Shown piece by piece: positions 12,601 to 24,671 of a stretch of DNA of 64,000 nucleotides; within the stretch, counting starts at the first letter, position 1; the number at the start of each line of letters is the position of its first letter. Origin of the DNA: Carallia brachiata (lineage: Eukaryota; Streptophyta; Magnoliopsida; Malpighiales; Rhizophoraceae); contig JADCRB010000035.1 of assembly GCA_021464245.1 (NCBI GenBank), positions 528,762-592,761 of the forward strand, given 5' to 3'. A model generated the notes under the pieces. It ran no database searches. It saw nothing but the letters and a program-made list of their open reading frames with translations, and was not told where the DNA came from. The translations under genes were made by a program, and so were the position numbers.

Positions 12601-13819
12601 GCATCATTGGGCGTAAGTATGCATATTTTTCCTTTCTTCTTTGCACACTTTTCATTCTCCATGTTGGCTTTTGTGATACTGGATTTATGTGTTACTTGCA
12701 GAGAACTTCATGACTGGTTATCATATGGTTTTTGACATGGAGAACTTTAAATTGAGTTGGTCTAATTTCAACTGTAAGTACCAATTACCAAAGTCATCAT
12801 TTCATTTCCTCTCCACAAAAAAGTCTGAGGTTATATGTGTTTTTACCTGTATTGAAAGAACCAATTCTTTTAATAGGCGGAGCGCTGATTCTTTTGAATC
12901 CTTACTTGATTGAAACCTGACTATTAAAATAATCGTGCAAAATATTCTAATAGACTTCTACAGCATAAGGTGCTGCCAAGCAGGGAAAGTTACCCTGGGA
13001 GGTCAAGAGGACATTCGGATATTCATATGGCTCTCATAGGAATTGAGGGAATAGACCTACCTACAAATTTTGGGGACAATGAGACTGGACGTTAGAACTT
13101 ATTTCAAGACTTTCTTTTATGTCTTATCCAATGTGGAGGTATGGGAGGTCTGTATAGAAACGGTGGTTCCAGCTGCATGTGGATTTAAAAATTATGGGAT
13201 ATCTTGCAGGGTGGCTTCCATGTTTCTTTCCCAAAATGCAGGTGACACCTTGACAGTTAAATATTTGACTTCGTCTATGGGGATTAGGGTATTGTGCAAA
13301 ATTTCTTAATGAATTTTTGCTATGAAACTGTTGTTAACTCTTGTCTGGTCAAACACTGGCAATTTGCTGATGGCAACATTAACTGGCAATTCCTGTGCGT
13401 TCATTCCCTGCTATAAAATCAAACCTGAATGCTTTTAGTTTCAAATGCACGGATGCATATAGTTGATCCATTCTGCATATTTTTTCTTTCATGTGCCAAG
13501 AGTGTCCTGATCAGTGTGTAGGAAATTCAGAAAGTCTGCCTATAGTCAACAGACATTGTATATGTTCTCTGCAGGTCAAGGTACAAGTGACAGTACAGAG
13601 ATAAATCTTGGGCCACCTCCAAATGGTAACTCTTCAACACGGTTGCCAGCCAATGAACAACAGAGCATGCCAAAAACACCTGCAGTTCCTCCTGCTGTCG
13701 CTGGGAGGACAACTTCAAAATCCTCTGCACCGCAGCGACCAAGCTTATTCTCTGTGATCCATCTAACATATTCATTACTACTGCTACTGCTTATCTGTCC
13801 CTTTGTTTGGACTACCTAA
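9622..13819 (+). CDS. Aspartyl protease family protein (APF1 / aspartic proteinase-like protein 1 type), GPI-anchor type, with apparent frameshift
   Basis: Secretory A1-family aspartic peptidase, expected at the cell surface. Exons by splice consensus and phase: 9622-9926, 10121-10259, 10960-11201, 11364-11591, 11703-11841, 11925-11994, 12060-12177, 12552-12612, 12702-12773, 13575-13819; about 539 residues if the frame is maintained. A hydrophobic signal peptide starts the protein. The first catalytic motif is D-A-G-S (Asp122, in VALDAGSD) and the second D-S-G-S (Asp332, in VDSGSSFTFLP). The DAGS form is usual in this plant subfamily. The tail has PANEQQS and AVAGR motifs and ends in a hydrophobic segment, as expected for a GPI signal. 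Exon 6 (70 bp) is one base short: near 11967-11971 the reading shifts, and the family-like PWxYCYN region is only in the other frame, where exon 7 resumes in phase. Without correction translation stops in exon 7. This may be a pseudogene, a null allele or a sequence error. The 5' UTR is CT-rich (9570-9605). Confidence 0.85.
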
Positions 13820-16173
13820 TTCAGGCCCCCTCCCCTACTCCCCTTCTTGTTGTAAATTCCTTATTTCGGTTTCTAGTTCTTCCTGCTTCGGCCTATTGTT
13901 ATCTTTTGTTGTTAATTAGAATCGGTTGAGCGCTCTTATTGAAATTAGTGCTAGGTACTAATGCCATACATCTGATTTATCTTATTGCAAAAATACGTGG
14001 GTCGTACAGTTTTTATCGTCTGAAACATGGTATGTCCTAGGTTGTTCAGTGGCCTGTTCCGCGAATCCTTTTACTGGATAAGGGCATGCGTTTGACGCCG
14101 GCATTTTGGGCGCCTGTATTGTCAGATCAATACAATTGAATGTTTGTAATAAGTCATTTAAAATTTCTGGTAAGGTGAACAATGGCAGTAAGTTTATAAA
14201 TATACCCTACAGCCTGTTAAAAAAAAATGAAGCTATGAAATGCAAATAAGATAATCGCTTGTCAAGTTATAATAATTTACTTTTCCAATTTAGTATACGA
14301 AAATTTCAAAGTTATGAACAGCAGTTTAGGCCACTATCAGCTGAGTAGGACATCTGCATTTCATGCAAATTAAGAACCAATTGTTTGTGGCCCATGCGCA
14401 CATTAAATCGTGCACGCTATGGCTCAGCGAAGTTGACATGTACAAATAGCTTGAGTGAGGTACAGTTCACCTGAATGATTTGAAGGTGGCGTCTTTGTGG
14501 TGTATTGGTTGCTTTTTTCTTCTTTTTTTCTTTGTTCTCAATAAAATGAAAAGTAGAGATGGTGCTCAGGCTTTTGTTAGAGAGTATTATACACAACTTT
14601 AAGAATATGAAAATTTTGAACAATTATGATATGTTTAAATATCATAGCAGACATAAATTTAATTTTATAGAGTCGTTCTGCCAGCTGCTCCAATTGAGGA
14701 TTTTGACCTCACAACATCCAGTGTTTAACATTATACAACACTGACACTGAGCCGTGGTTTGACCACTCACTTGTTATGGCTCGAATTGTAGCTCGGGTGT
14801 CGCATGCGAATTGGGGGCAATTTATTTTTTTAAAAAAGATTTATTGATTGATTTACTGGCCGGTGAACCTGTCTGAGTGAAAAGGGAGCTGTCGGGTCCG
14901 ATCAACACAAAGAAAGCTACATTGACAGCAACATTGCGTCTGCTCTCCTCCACTGGCTTCCATTTCTTACACAGAGAGCCACGAATCCTTTTGTTATTTT
15001 CATTTTCGGAAGCTCGAACTACTTTTGGCCTTTGGGACAGAATTAGGCTAATGGCACTAATTTCGATAGATTCTCTTGTTCACTTCTTGATCAAGGCCAT
15101 TAGAATTAGCAAATAGCTAGACAGCGTGAGGGAAGGTGCAAATTAAGAGCTTAATTAAAACTTATTGATCATTCAATTGTCACAACTTTCATTCGAAATT
15201 TTCTAGAATTTCAGCTTGCGGCCCTATGATTTGGCTGTACGTGTTTTACCTATACGATCATTTTTCTATTCTATTGATGGCAGTAGGCTAGCTTCATAAT
15301 TTGTACAGATTCAGGAGTGGCCCTCCAGACAAGATCATACACCTTCTGCCCTTGTCTCTGCATTTATTGGTAATTGGTTTGCTTCTGTTCGGTGTGTAGA
15401 ACAGAAAAGAGGCTCTCCAGGGGCTTCTGGTTGTCCAGATTATTGGTATCATGACCAGTGAATTAACTGTACTCTGCTTCATCCAATTAACCAAAAAAAT
15501 TGACCAAAAAAAAAAGACTGCACTCTTCTTCATGGATATACTATCTATCTATCTACGGCCCTTAAAAATGCAGATGCGTCTGCCACATAATTCATGCTCG
15601 GACACGACTGTATTTTTGTCTTCTTAATCAAAGCAGATTAATTAAATAAATATGTCAAGAAACCAACTCACACAAAGCTTAAGTTATCGGGATAGACTCA
15701 TAATATGAATCATATATTACACTCTAATATGCTCTTTACATGAAAGTCTGTTGGATTAAAATTGTGAATGTAAGATAGGACTACCAAATTTATAAATATT
15801 CACAATTAAATATGAAAATAATGAAATTCTAATACAAGACCACTTGTATATTAAATTGAGCAACATATGCGAACTAATATATTGATATCAATTCGTTGAA
15901 AAGATGAGGCAAGTGGGCAACTAAAATCCGTAGAAAAGATGGGGCAACTAAAAAGGCCAAAAGGAGAAAACTTCACTTTCGTGGTGGGATAGTTATTGGG
16001 GGAGGTTGGAGGAAAGTCCAAACATGAATTCATAAAAAATGCCATTTTTAAAATACTCAAAAGTCTTTTCATTTGGTGCCAATTGTCACAGCAGCCGAGC
16101 CCTTTCGTGGCTTTGTTCCTTTACTTCTTCTTTTTAATTTGGTCCTGTTACATTATCAAAAAAATTAAAAAAA
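13820..16173. other. Intergenic DNA (protease 3' UTR, then gene-free)
   Basis: The first ~300 bp is probably the protease 3' UTR. Beyond it there are short frames without family resemblance (for example 14877-15116 +, 15294-15533 -). No RNA gene recognised. Confidence 0.45.
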
Positions 16174-16316
16174 ATTTTAAAATGTAACTTATTAAATTTA
16201 TTATATAATTATCTTAATTATAAATATAATTAAATAAAAAAAATTATTATTTTTTTTGTTATAAAATAAATTTAATTAATTATACAATATAAATTTAATA
16301 AATTACAGTTCTAAAA
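16174..16316. mobile_element. Small foldback / MITE-like element
   Basis: The arm TGTAACTTATTAAATTTAT (about 16183-16201) is mirrored by the reverse complement of ATAAATTTAATAAATTACA (about 16289-16307), and the match extends imperfectly outward (TTTTAAAA versus TTTTAGAAC). The loop is AT-rich and non-coding. The whole is about 140 bp. Confidence 0.55.
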
Positions 16317-17080
16317 AATTCTTCTTATAACTTTTTCTTTTGAGTAGATAATTTTTTCCTTTTAATTTATACAGTCCCGCCGCCCAATAATACAGATAAC
16401 CCCCACATAATCAATCCACGACCAATCGCCGCTAGGCAAATATGATCACCAAGGGGCAACCCAATTTTTGTTTTTTTTTTTTAAATTATTTTCTCCTCCT
16501 CCACGAATAAACGTTTCTATCCGTTGGATCATAATTCCAAACCAAATGTCACTAGTATCACCACAAACGTGGCATCTGATCTGGCCATGCATTTTCTTTA
16601 TCTGCCAAGTAATCAATCAAGGCGTTTTAAAAAATTTCATTTTGGATTTTCTACTTTTAAGAAATCTACTTTACCCCCCGCAACTTTATGCTGTTGTTCT
16701 TTACAGCTTTATGATAGTTTTCGTGTACCCGAAGCACAGGATACCTAAACGATACTTTTAATAGCAAAATCACGTTTGCTCAACGCCCTTTAATCCTCTA
16801 TATATTCTGGTTATTTTTGTGTATAAGACGTTCTGGTAATTAAGTTGCTATTATTATGCTATATATCTTCGGAATTAACAAGGGTATACATCCACATTGG
16901 TTTTGGCTTAAGGAAGCTTCTAGCACAACCCCACTACTTTTTTTGGTGCAATCTCATAACCCCACTACTATTCAATGTTTTTATCCTTATTTTTTGTCGT
17001 AGATTCAGCTTGGATTATGTTTCCTTTTGTTCCCAATATGCTTTTTCGAATTTTTATTGCCTATCTGTCCATCTGCGTAC
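16317..17080. other. Intergenic DNA upstream of the HIPP gene
   Basis: Frames such as 16468-16761 (+) are open but do not resemble known proteins. This stretch probably holds the upstream promoter of the HIPP gene. Confidence 0.4.
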
Positions 17081-17087
17081 TATATAA
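17081..17087 (+). promoter_or_regulatory. TATA box of the HIPP gene
   Basis: TATATAA lies about 175 bp before the start codon, at a plausible distance from a transcription start near 17115. The leader contains a T-run at 17205-17222. Confidence 0.55.
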
Positions 17088-17259
17088 GTCTACAAAAACC
17101 CAACTCTCTTGCCATTCATCAACCTTCTAAAAATATATTACTGTTCTTTGCTAGCCATTTGAAACTATAGCTACGCAATAAACAAGTTCACTAAACAAGC
17201 TCCGTTTTTTTTTTTTTTTTTTGGTATAGATATTGAGAGAGCAGTAAATATACACAAAA

Positions 17260-17624
17260 ATGGGAGTTCAAGGCACAGTGGAGTACTTGTCTACTTTGTT
17301 GAGCAGCGTCAAGAAACGCAAGAAAAAGAAGCAAATGCAAACAGTAGCACTCAAAGTCAGGATGGACTGCGAAGGCTGTGAACGTAAGGTCAAGAACGTC
17401 CTGTCCAGAGTCAAAGGTATTAAATCAACCATTTGAGGAAATGTTAATAGCATGCATGTAATGCATGTCTCCTGTGTATGTATTATATATGTAACGTTTT
17501 TTTTTTTTAATACTCAGCAATAACTAAGGTAAAGTAGTTGAAGATAATAGTCTGAAACCTCAAGCAGAAGGATCTGAGCCTCAATTATTTAGTTCCATGG
17601 CTGGACTATCAGTTTTAAAGGATT

Positions 17625-17658
<34 letters not shown>

Positions 17659-17972
17659 GTGTTGGCTTGTTTTCAGGGGTTAAATCTGTGGACGTGGATT
17701 GGAAGCAACAAAAGGCGACTGTGACTGGGTATGTAGAGCCAAAGAAAGTGCTGAAGGCAGCTCAGTCGACAAAGAAAAAGGTAGAGATGTGGCCATATGT
17801 GCCCTACACTTTGGTGGCGCATCCTTATGTTTCTCAGGCTTACGACAAGAAAGCGCCTCCTAACCATGTCAGAGCTATTCCGGCCACAGCCACCATCTCT
17901 GAGACCACCGTTGATGATCACTACACCACCATGTTTAGCGATGAGAACCCAAATGCTTGTTCTATCATGTAA
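17260..17972 (+). CDS. Heavy-metal-associated isoprenylated plant protein (HIPP), one HMA domain
   Basis: Small metal-binding protein of the HIPP family, predicted to bind a soft metal ion through an HMA fold and to attach to membranes by a prenyl group. Exons 17260-17416 and 17677-17972 give 150 residues, the usual length. The basic stretch KKRKKKK at residues 18-24 is followed by the HMA domain (about 27-90) with the metal-binding motif MDCEGC (Cys37, Cys40). The tail ends in the CaaX box CSIM, a farnesylation signal in which the Cys is the modified residue. The intron falls inside the HMA domain after VK, its common position in this clade. The N-terminal MGVxGTxEYLS and the TTMFSDENPNACSIM-like end match the HIPP20-27 subgroup. 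Members act in metal homeostasis, drought and pathogen responses; which applies here cannot be told. No defects are visible. Confidence 0.95.
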
Positions 17973-19700
17973 ATTACTTAACTATATAGGCACTACTCAT
18001 CTTGTAAATGTTATGATGGTCGGAGCTTTGCTAAAGGATGTTTAACATATAGTTTCTTAGTTATCTTTTTTTTTCTTTTTGCTATTTTCTTTTTGATCAT
18101 TTGCTTTTATTAGTCTCCTGTGGTCAATTTGTTGCGATTCAGCTGCAGATCCAAGATGAATTAAAATGATTACTAGCTTTGTACTTGAAAACACTAAAAA
18201 TGTACGACCAACACCAATAATACCAACAATAATAATTTTTTCTTCTCCTAGTACGAGATATTCTCATATTTTTTTTCGCATGAGACGATTTTTTGTTCGT
18301 GATATTGAGGGTGAGATTATCTTTCATTTGCGACACTGAGATTGCTGACTGGTCAAAAAAATTTGACTGTATAAATATTTGAAGAATTTATTTATCTTTT
18401 TGGTTTTTGTTATTACCTATTATTGAATATAATCTTTCCTGTTTTTTTTGTTTATTTTGGTCTGGTTTAATTAGCGGCGGTAGCCGGTGGGTGGAGGTTT
18501 GTTTATGCCGAATGATATAGATAATGATAAAACAGAATCCAAATCCTTATGGGAAAAAACTGTTGCCAAAAAAACAAATTATATATATTAGGCCGTGTCT
18601 AGACAAATTTTTTGGTAGACATGGAAATATATATGTGCAAATACTTTTCTGTTATGACCATAAGAAGCTGTAAAAGAATCTCCGGAAACTGATATAATAG
18701 GTAACCTATTCCATGACATTATTAGCAATTCTATACGCATCGAATTGATAAGTAAACAACTAGGTGCCTTCGATATTCACCTTGACGCGGATCTATCTCC
18801 CAAGCAACAACCTTTTACTTGATTATGCATGTTTTGGATTTAGCTATTCTTTTCAGACCCTAGAATCAGAAGAATCCGCTCACATATAACTTTTTCGGAA
18901 TAATTCACCATATAATTATATAATCTAAAGATAGAAATTTGGGACAAAGACATTATGCCCAAAAAAAAAAAAAATTACTAAATTCTAACACAACCATTCA
19001 CGTGTTTAGACTCAAGTTTGGTTCTTACTTGATAAACGATTGATATATTAAAGGACGGCCAAATTCTTTTGAGTCTGAACTATAATAGCTCTCTCCCAAT
19101 TTTATAAATTTCCTTTTTTTTTTTTCTTAAGTTTAAAATTTAAAATCTTCAAAATTAATCTAAAATGAATGTCTAAATTAACGTGTCGTGTCCCTGAACG
19201 ACAAGAAGTCTCCCTGACCGCTAGGCATGTTGGCATGGCCGACCATTTGACATCCAGTGTACCAGTGCAGATGTTTTGACCACATATTAACCGGCCATTA
19301 CGTGTTTGACGGTGTAAACCAAGATTTCCACCGACTTTTGATTTTCAATTAATGAATTTTGCATGGCGATAATTTTATATTCATCTCTCAAAACCCACCA
19401 AATCAAGTCAATGGGTTCAGTAATGAGGTTCATTTCAGTTATCCCTAATTTCGGGAACTATCATGTTCAAAAATTTCAATGCATCATTTTTACTGTCTAT
19501 TCGCTTGCATCTAACCATAGAAAAAAAAAAATGTCAGTATGTAAAAGGCTCTATTCGCCGGATTTAATGCGCAACTTAGTGAACCATTCCCATAAAAAAA
19601 ATATAGGAAAAAAATTAGGGCATTCATTTATTATTATACTCTTTTAGTAAAATAAAAAAAAGTTCAGATTCTGTAAGTGCAATCCCCTGTATTTTATAAT

Positions 19701-19734
<34 letters not shown>

Positions 19735-20250
19735 CAATAATTTGGTTAGTTGAGCCTTTAAACGTTAGTGTTCATTCTCTCTCATGTCTTTCATTACATG
19801 AAACTATCATAGGTTAGTGGATACTATTTCACAGTCCTATTGACTCATACGTTAGCACTCTTTATAAACTTTATAAAGAGGAAACTTATCACCCTTCTAA
19901 GGGCCTTTTCTTAAACTATGTATAATCTCTTAAGTTAGTCCACACACATATCACATCTCTTTAAACATCTTTAGACCAGTACTGACTTAAGCATCGAAGT
20001 GTTAGCGCCGAAAAAATTTTCAATCCTCTATAGTCATGCTTCATTTTGTAGGTATTGAACCCCAATCAATCATTCTCAATCTCAACCCAGTACTTCTATT
20101 TGAACTGAATTTAATACCTTTTAATGATATATATATATATATGTATATACCACACAAGCCTTTTTTGTCCTCCTTTTGATGTAGAATTTATGGCTAACTT
20201 CAAGAAGATCAGCAAGACAAAATGGAAAAGTGGTCCATGTGTACGCATGG

Positions 20251-20286
<36 letters not shown>

Positions 20287-23200
20287 ATGTGTTACAACGT
20301 TGAAAGAAAAGAAAAGAAAAAGTAAAGGAATCGCAACAGCCTATTAAATTAAAGAAGATTATTCTCTGTTTGCTCAAAAAATTATTCTCTGCACGTAGTT
20401 AAAGCGATTACGTATGCCGAAAAAATGAGTTTCTGTGGCCGCCCAATTTGCAAAAGCTCATAACACATGCGTACTTGGATTGAACTCCTATCATGTTAAT
20501 AAATAAATAATATATGTGATTGATCATGTTAGGATGTTTTATTTACATAAAATTAGTTATATTGAAAAAAAAAAATCTAAATGTATTTGATATGGACTCC
20601 GCCCAACAAGCTGCCAAGCATACCCCCCACAAGTCTGTTAGGTCCATTAATGTAGGTAAGTCCAGCCCACCTAAATTCCTGGGAACAAGTCTCAAGTTCT
20701 AAAGCAGATAACCAGCCCACTGCGTTATTACTCGGTTCGTATCAACATTAAAACTAATCATTGAGGAAAAAAAAAAAAAACTTTTGACCAAAATAATAAT
20801 AATAATAATCATTGAGGGTGGGATAACTTTGCCGTTTTTCAGAATTCTATCTGAATCGATCCAGATCAGTCAACTCATTAGATTAGATATTAAACGATCT
20901 CATATCAAAATAATTATTGAGAACGCGCATTAGTCTTCAGTCTCTTTACGTGGCTCCATTCCCACTAGGTACCTCATGCTATCTTCTTTTCTCTTAGTTT
21001 TTTTAATTTATATGTATGTATATATATATATAAAGAATGGAAGTATGCAAAATGAATATTAAAAAGAAGGTATATCTTTTTTTTTTGTATTTAAAAGAGT
21101 ATAATGTATTTTATTTACAAATGAGTAGAAGGTAAGAAAAAAATATAATATGTATTATAAAACTAATTTTGCTCATAAAAAAAATAAAAAAAAAAAAAAA
21201 TAAAGTTAAAATAGTAATTTAACAAAAAAATTATACAAAAAAACAAGGGCAACCCTTTCCAATGTGGGGAATGCCTTCCCTCCCATTCGCTTTCCAAACA
21301 TGAGCAATGTGCTCAATCCATCCCAATTTCATTCTCTTTATAGATTCTCTCCTTTCAAATACACTATTAATAGGTTTTGGTAGTAATTAGGGGTAGATCC
21401 AAAGAACTTTTCAAAATGATAAATTTTGTTATGATATTTCTCGCAAGTCAAGTTTTTTATTGTATTTATTATAGCTGATAAAGTTAAAGTTAATTTAATA
21501 AATAAAGACACATTTAAAAAATGTAATGTACTTTAGAAATTTTGTTCTTATTTACTGTCTATTATTAATAATTTATTCGATTAAGAGATGTAAAAAAATT
21601 GTCAAAAAGACGGCAAAAAATGAGAAATTTTATTCAAACTACTTCGAAAATAAATAGAAAAAATTTATGTAATTACTTACTTCAATGTGTTTCATTATAT
21701 AGTAGACGACAAAAAAGGGCACTTGAAAGAAAAAAAAAATAAGCAAAAAGACAAAACGTAAGAAGCGAAAAAAGGGAGAAAAAAAAAAGAAAGAAAGAAA
21801 ATACAGAAAAAGCACTGAATATAATGTTTTTTTTGACAGTCTAGTAATTATAATTCAAACTTTTATTGTAAAGATTTTAAATTTAAATTTTAGAAAGAGA
21901 ATGATGGAATTTATAAGAAAAGAAAATAACTTCTATCATATAATTTATGATATGATAAGATTCCAAATGGACAAAAAAAATTGAAGGCAAGAAAAAAAAA
22001 AAAACTGAGGCATCCCACGAAAAAGAAAAAAGAAAGGAAAGGATTGAACATAGTGGGACTCGAACCGGACACGGCAAGGGGCATCTATAAAAATATTAAT
22101 GTATTAAAAAAAAATCCAGGGGGCCAACTGGTCCTGATCCTTACTTGGATCTCCCCCAATAACCATTAAGTTGTCAAATTAAAAAGAATAAATAAATAAA
22201 AAATCGCTGAATGGAACCTCTTTCCCGTTGGACGAATTTTTTTATTATAAAAAAAAAAAATTGACTAATTTTTCTATCTGGGGAATTTTTTTTTTTTTCT
22301 AGTCAAATCTTCGTCAAATGTAATATGGTGAATTTGTAATCACAATGATTAAAAATAAAAAGCGAAGCACTTGAGCATACTTGAGGCCACACATCTTTGT
22401 CTTAAGAGTTCGAATCTCTTGTCACTTGCTCACCTTCCCCTTATTCCATGTAATCTGACCACCAGAAAGTAAATAACGAACACTAAGGGGTTGCACCTAG
22501 TAAGAAACTATCGCACTGGGCCATTTAGCCCCGAGCAAGGATCGTGATGATTCTGTGCTTCTGCCACATATCTTTACTACATCAACCATTTTGGTTTTTC
22601 ATTTTTCGTTGATTAATTAACTTCAGACTGAAATTTAAATTCGAGATATTTAATTCTGAAAATGATTCTAATCTACAGTTTTTTTCATTAATTTTTATGT
22701 GCTTAAACTAATTCAAGTTTCCACACAAAAGTTTCAGTTGCGGCTTTTAGGTTTGCGATTCTGCCTGGAGGCCCTGGAACCAAAATTCTCTTACATTTTT
22801 TACTTTTTTTTTTTTTTTGGTCATACCCAGATTCTCAGTCTCGCTTCGTCCGTGGAAGCGTAGCAATGCTAACTGGACCCAAATGGGCCTTTTGGGCTAA
22901 GTGAACTAACCGAATAAAGGCTAAATGAAACAAACTGATGGGGTGAATGGGCCAGTGCGAGTCAACCGTCATAGCATGCCCGATGTCCAAATTGATCGAA
23001 TTAAAGCTGTAACCCAAAAAACTGAGTATTGACATTTGCTCATATTTATTATAATCAATTGTTTAAAGAAAATATTTGGTGATTATTTTTAAGAACACAG
23101 TCATTCATAGATTCTATAACGCACAAGTATACAAATTAGAGAAATAGGATGAGAGGATTAACTCCAACTCTATTTGAATATAATAATAATATAATAATAA

Positions 23201-23361
23201 TTAAGGAAATAGATACTCTTAGTTGAGGCAAACTTGGGTGAATTATGCCATGCATGCACCTATGGAAACTATGGTGTAGGCTGCATTAGAATAATCAACA
23301 TGTAAGCTCTGAGACGCATTGCTCCTGCATTTTTATTTTGAAAAAAAGTTGGTATAAAAAA
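17973..23361. other. Gene-poor intergenic DNA with microsatellites
   Basis: AT-rich, with a TA run at about 19704-19732, a CT run at 20251-20286, and ATT and A tracts. A GTTCGAATC-type box at about 22405-22425 and, on the minus strand, GGTTCGAGTCCCAC at about 22050-22065 look like tRNA-derived B boxes, possibly decayed SINE copies, but no full elements could be drawn. No gene was recognised. Confidence 0.45.
20251..20286. repeat. (CT)n microsatellite
   Basis: About 36 bp of CT dinucleotides with one TTT interruption. Confidence 0.9.
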
Positions 23362-23522
23362 TAAATTTGTCTCAGATTTTGTTCTAGTTGAAATTGCGAC
23401 TGATATTTTTGAAACGAAAATTGATATTTTTTAAATGTAAAAATAATAAATATTTTAAAAATATCTATTTTAATTTAAAAAATTACAATCACAATTTCCA
23501 GGGACAAAATCTAAGACAATTT
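23362..23522. mobile_element. MITE-like foldback element with ~45-bp inverted arms
   Basis: The left arm AAATTTGTCTCAGATTTTGT (23363 onward, continuing into GAAATTGCGACTG) matches the reverse complement of the right arm, ACAAAATCTAAGACAATTT (ending near 23522, with CAATCACAATTTCC inside). The interior is AT-rich and has no ORF. It fits a small non-autonomous DNA transposon. Confidence 0.65.
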
Positions 23523-24671
23523 CATCGGAACATATATGATTGCTGTTTTATTTTTTGAACCTAAACATGTAGGCTACGAAGAGGCTGACAAATACTGCAA
23601 AACTTCCCAGGCCAGCGCCGCAAAATGAAGCTTAGCGTTTAGCCCTTGGAGTTTTCCAATGAATCCAAGAACTCCAATCCTCCCAAAGAAGCCCATCTCG
23701 ACTTCCATTGGATCTTGAATTGGTGTCATTGTGTACTATACATTAAAGCCAAACTTATCCCAATTTTTTTTAATAAAAAAATATCAGCTAACCCCAAAAA
23801 AAAAAGAAATTTAATTATATGCTTATAATGACCCCCTTAAAGGCGGCATATGGAGACGATGAAAATTAATGTGAGCCAGAAAGGTTTACAATTTTCCGCT
23901 TGGTCGTCAGCGGCAGCCATGAGCTACTACGCTTTGATTTTCTGGCTCACTTATCTGTATGATATATAAGTGTGAATCTATGCGTTTTCAGAATTTGGAC
24001 TATACGTCCAAACGCAATGTGATGCATGTTAATTGATGCCCGTCTGTCCTCTTCAATTTACTGGCGGTTGTGTCAATGGCAGCAAAAATTTAGAACAAGC
24101 TAACTGAATGATCAAAGTGGTAATATTCCATGAGTCTCTCATTAATTAATGATAACGAGAGATTGAGAATTATTACCTAAATTTAGATCTATTGATCGAA
24201 AATAAGAGTCAATCCCATAATTATGTTGAGTCAGTTTGAGTTGAGAGTGAACAAAACTGAATCAGCACTATCAAAACAAATAAATAATCTTAACCCAATC
24301 ATTAATAATAATCAATAATCATTATAATTCAAACTATATTAACCACCAGAATGCCTCTCTCTCTCAGAGACTATGGCTATGGCCCCTTCTGTTATGCAAC
24401 ACCCACCCTTCAATCTCTCTTTCTCTCTCTACATTTCTATCCATCAGCTTCATATGTATGCCCAAACTCCCTCATACATAACAACCCTTCCTTCAAAGGC
24501 TCTCTCTTGTCCATGCATTGTGTGTATATTAGGCCAATCTCTCCTTTTCTACAAATTTAAGGAAATTCTTCTGCTATTCAGACAACCGAAAAGAAAAAAA
24601 AGAAAAGGGACAAAGAGAAAAAAAGCTAGAAAACAATATCTTGCATAATTTGAGAGAGAGATACATCAAAG
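23523..24671. other. Intergenic DNA, promoter and leader of the MADS-box gene
   Basis: No gene at 23523-24340. The segment 24350-24670 is CT-rich and then A-rich, and is the probable promoter and 5' UTR of the MADS-box gene. A GTATATTA TATA-like sequence lies at about 24524. Confidence 0.4.

Noticed and set aside
22340..22560. Possible SINE or tRNA remnant with GTTCGAATC box
   Set aside because: Only a B-box-like motif is clear; no A box at proper spacing, no poly-A or TSD.
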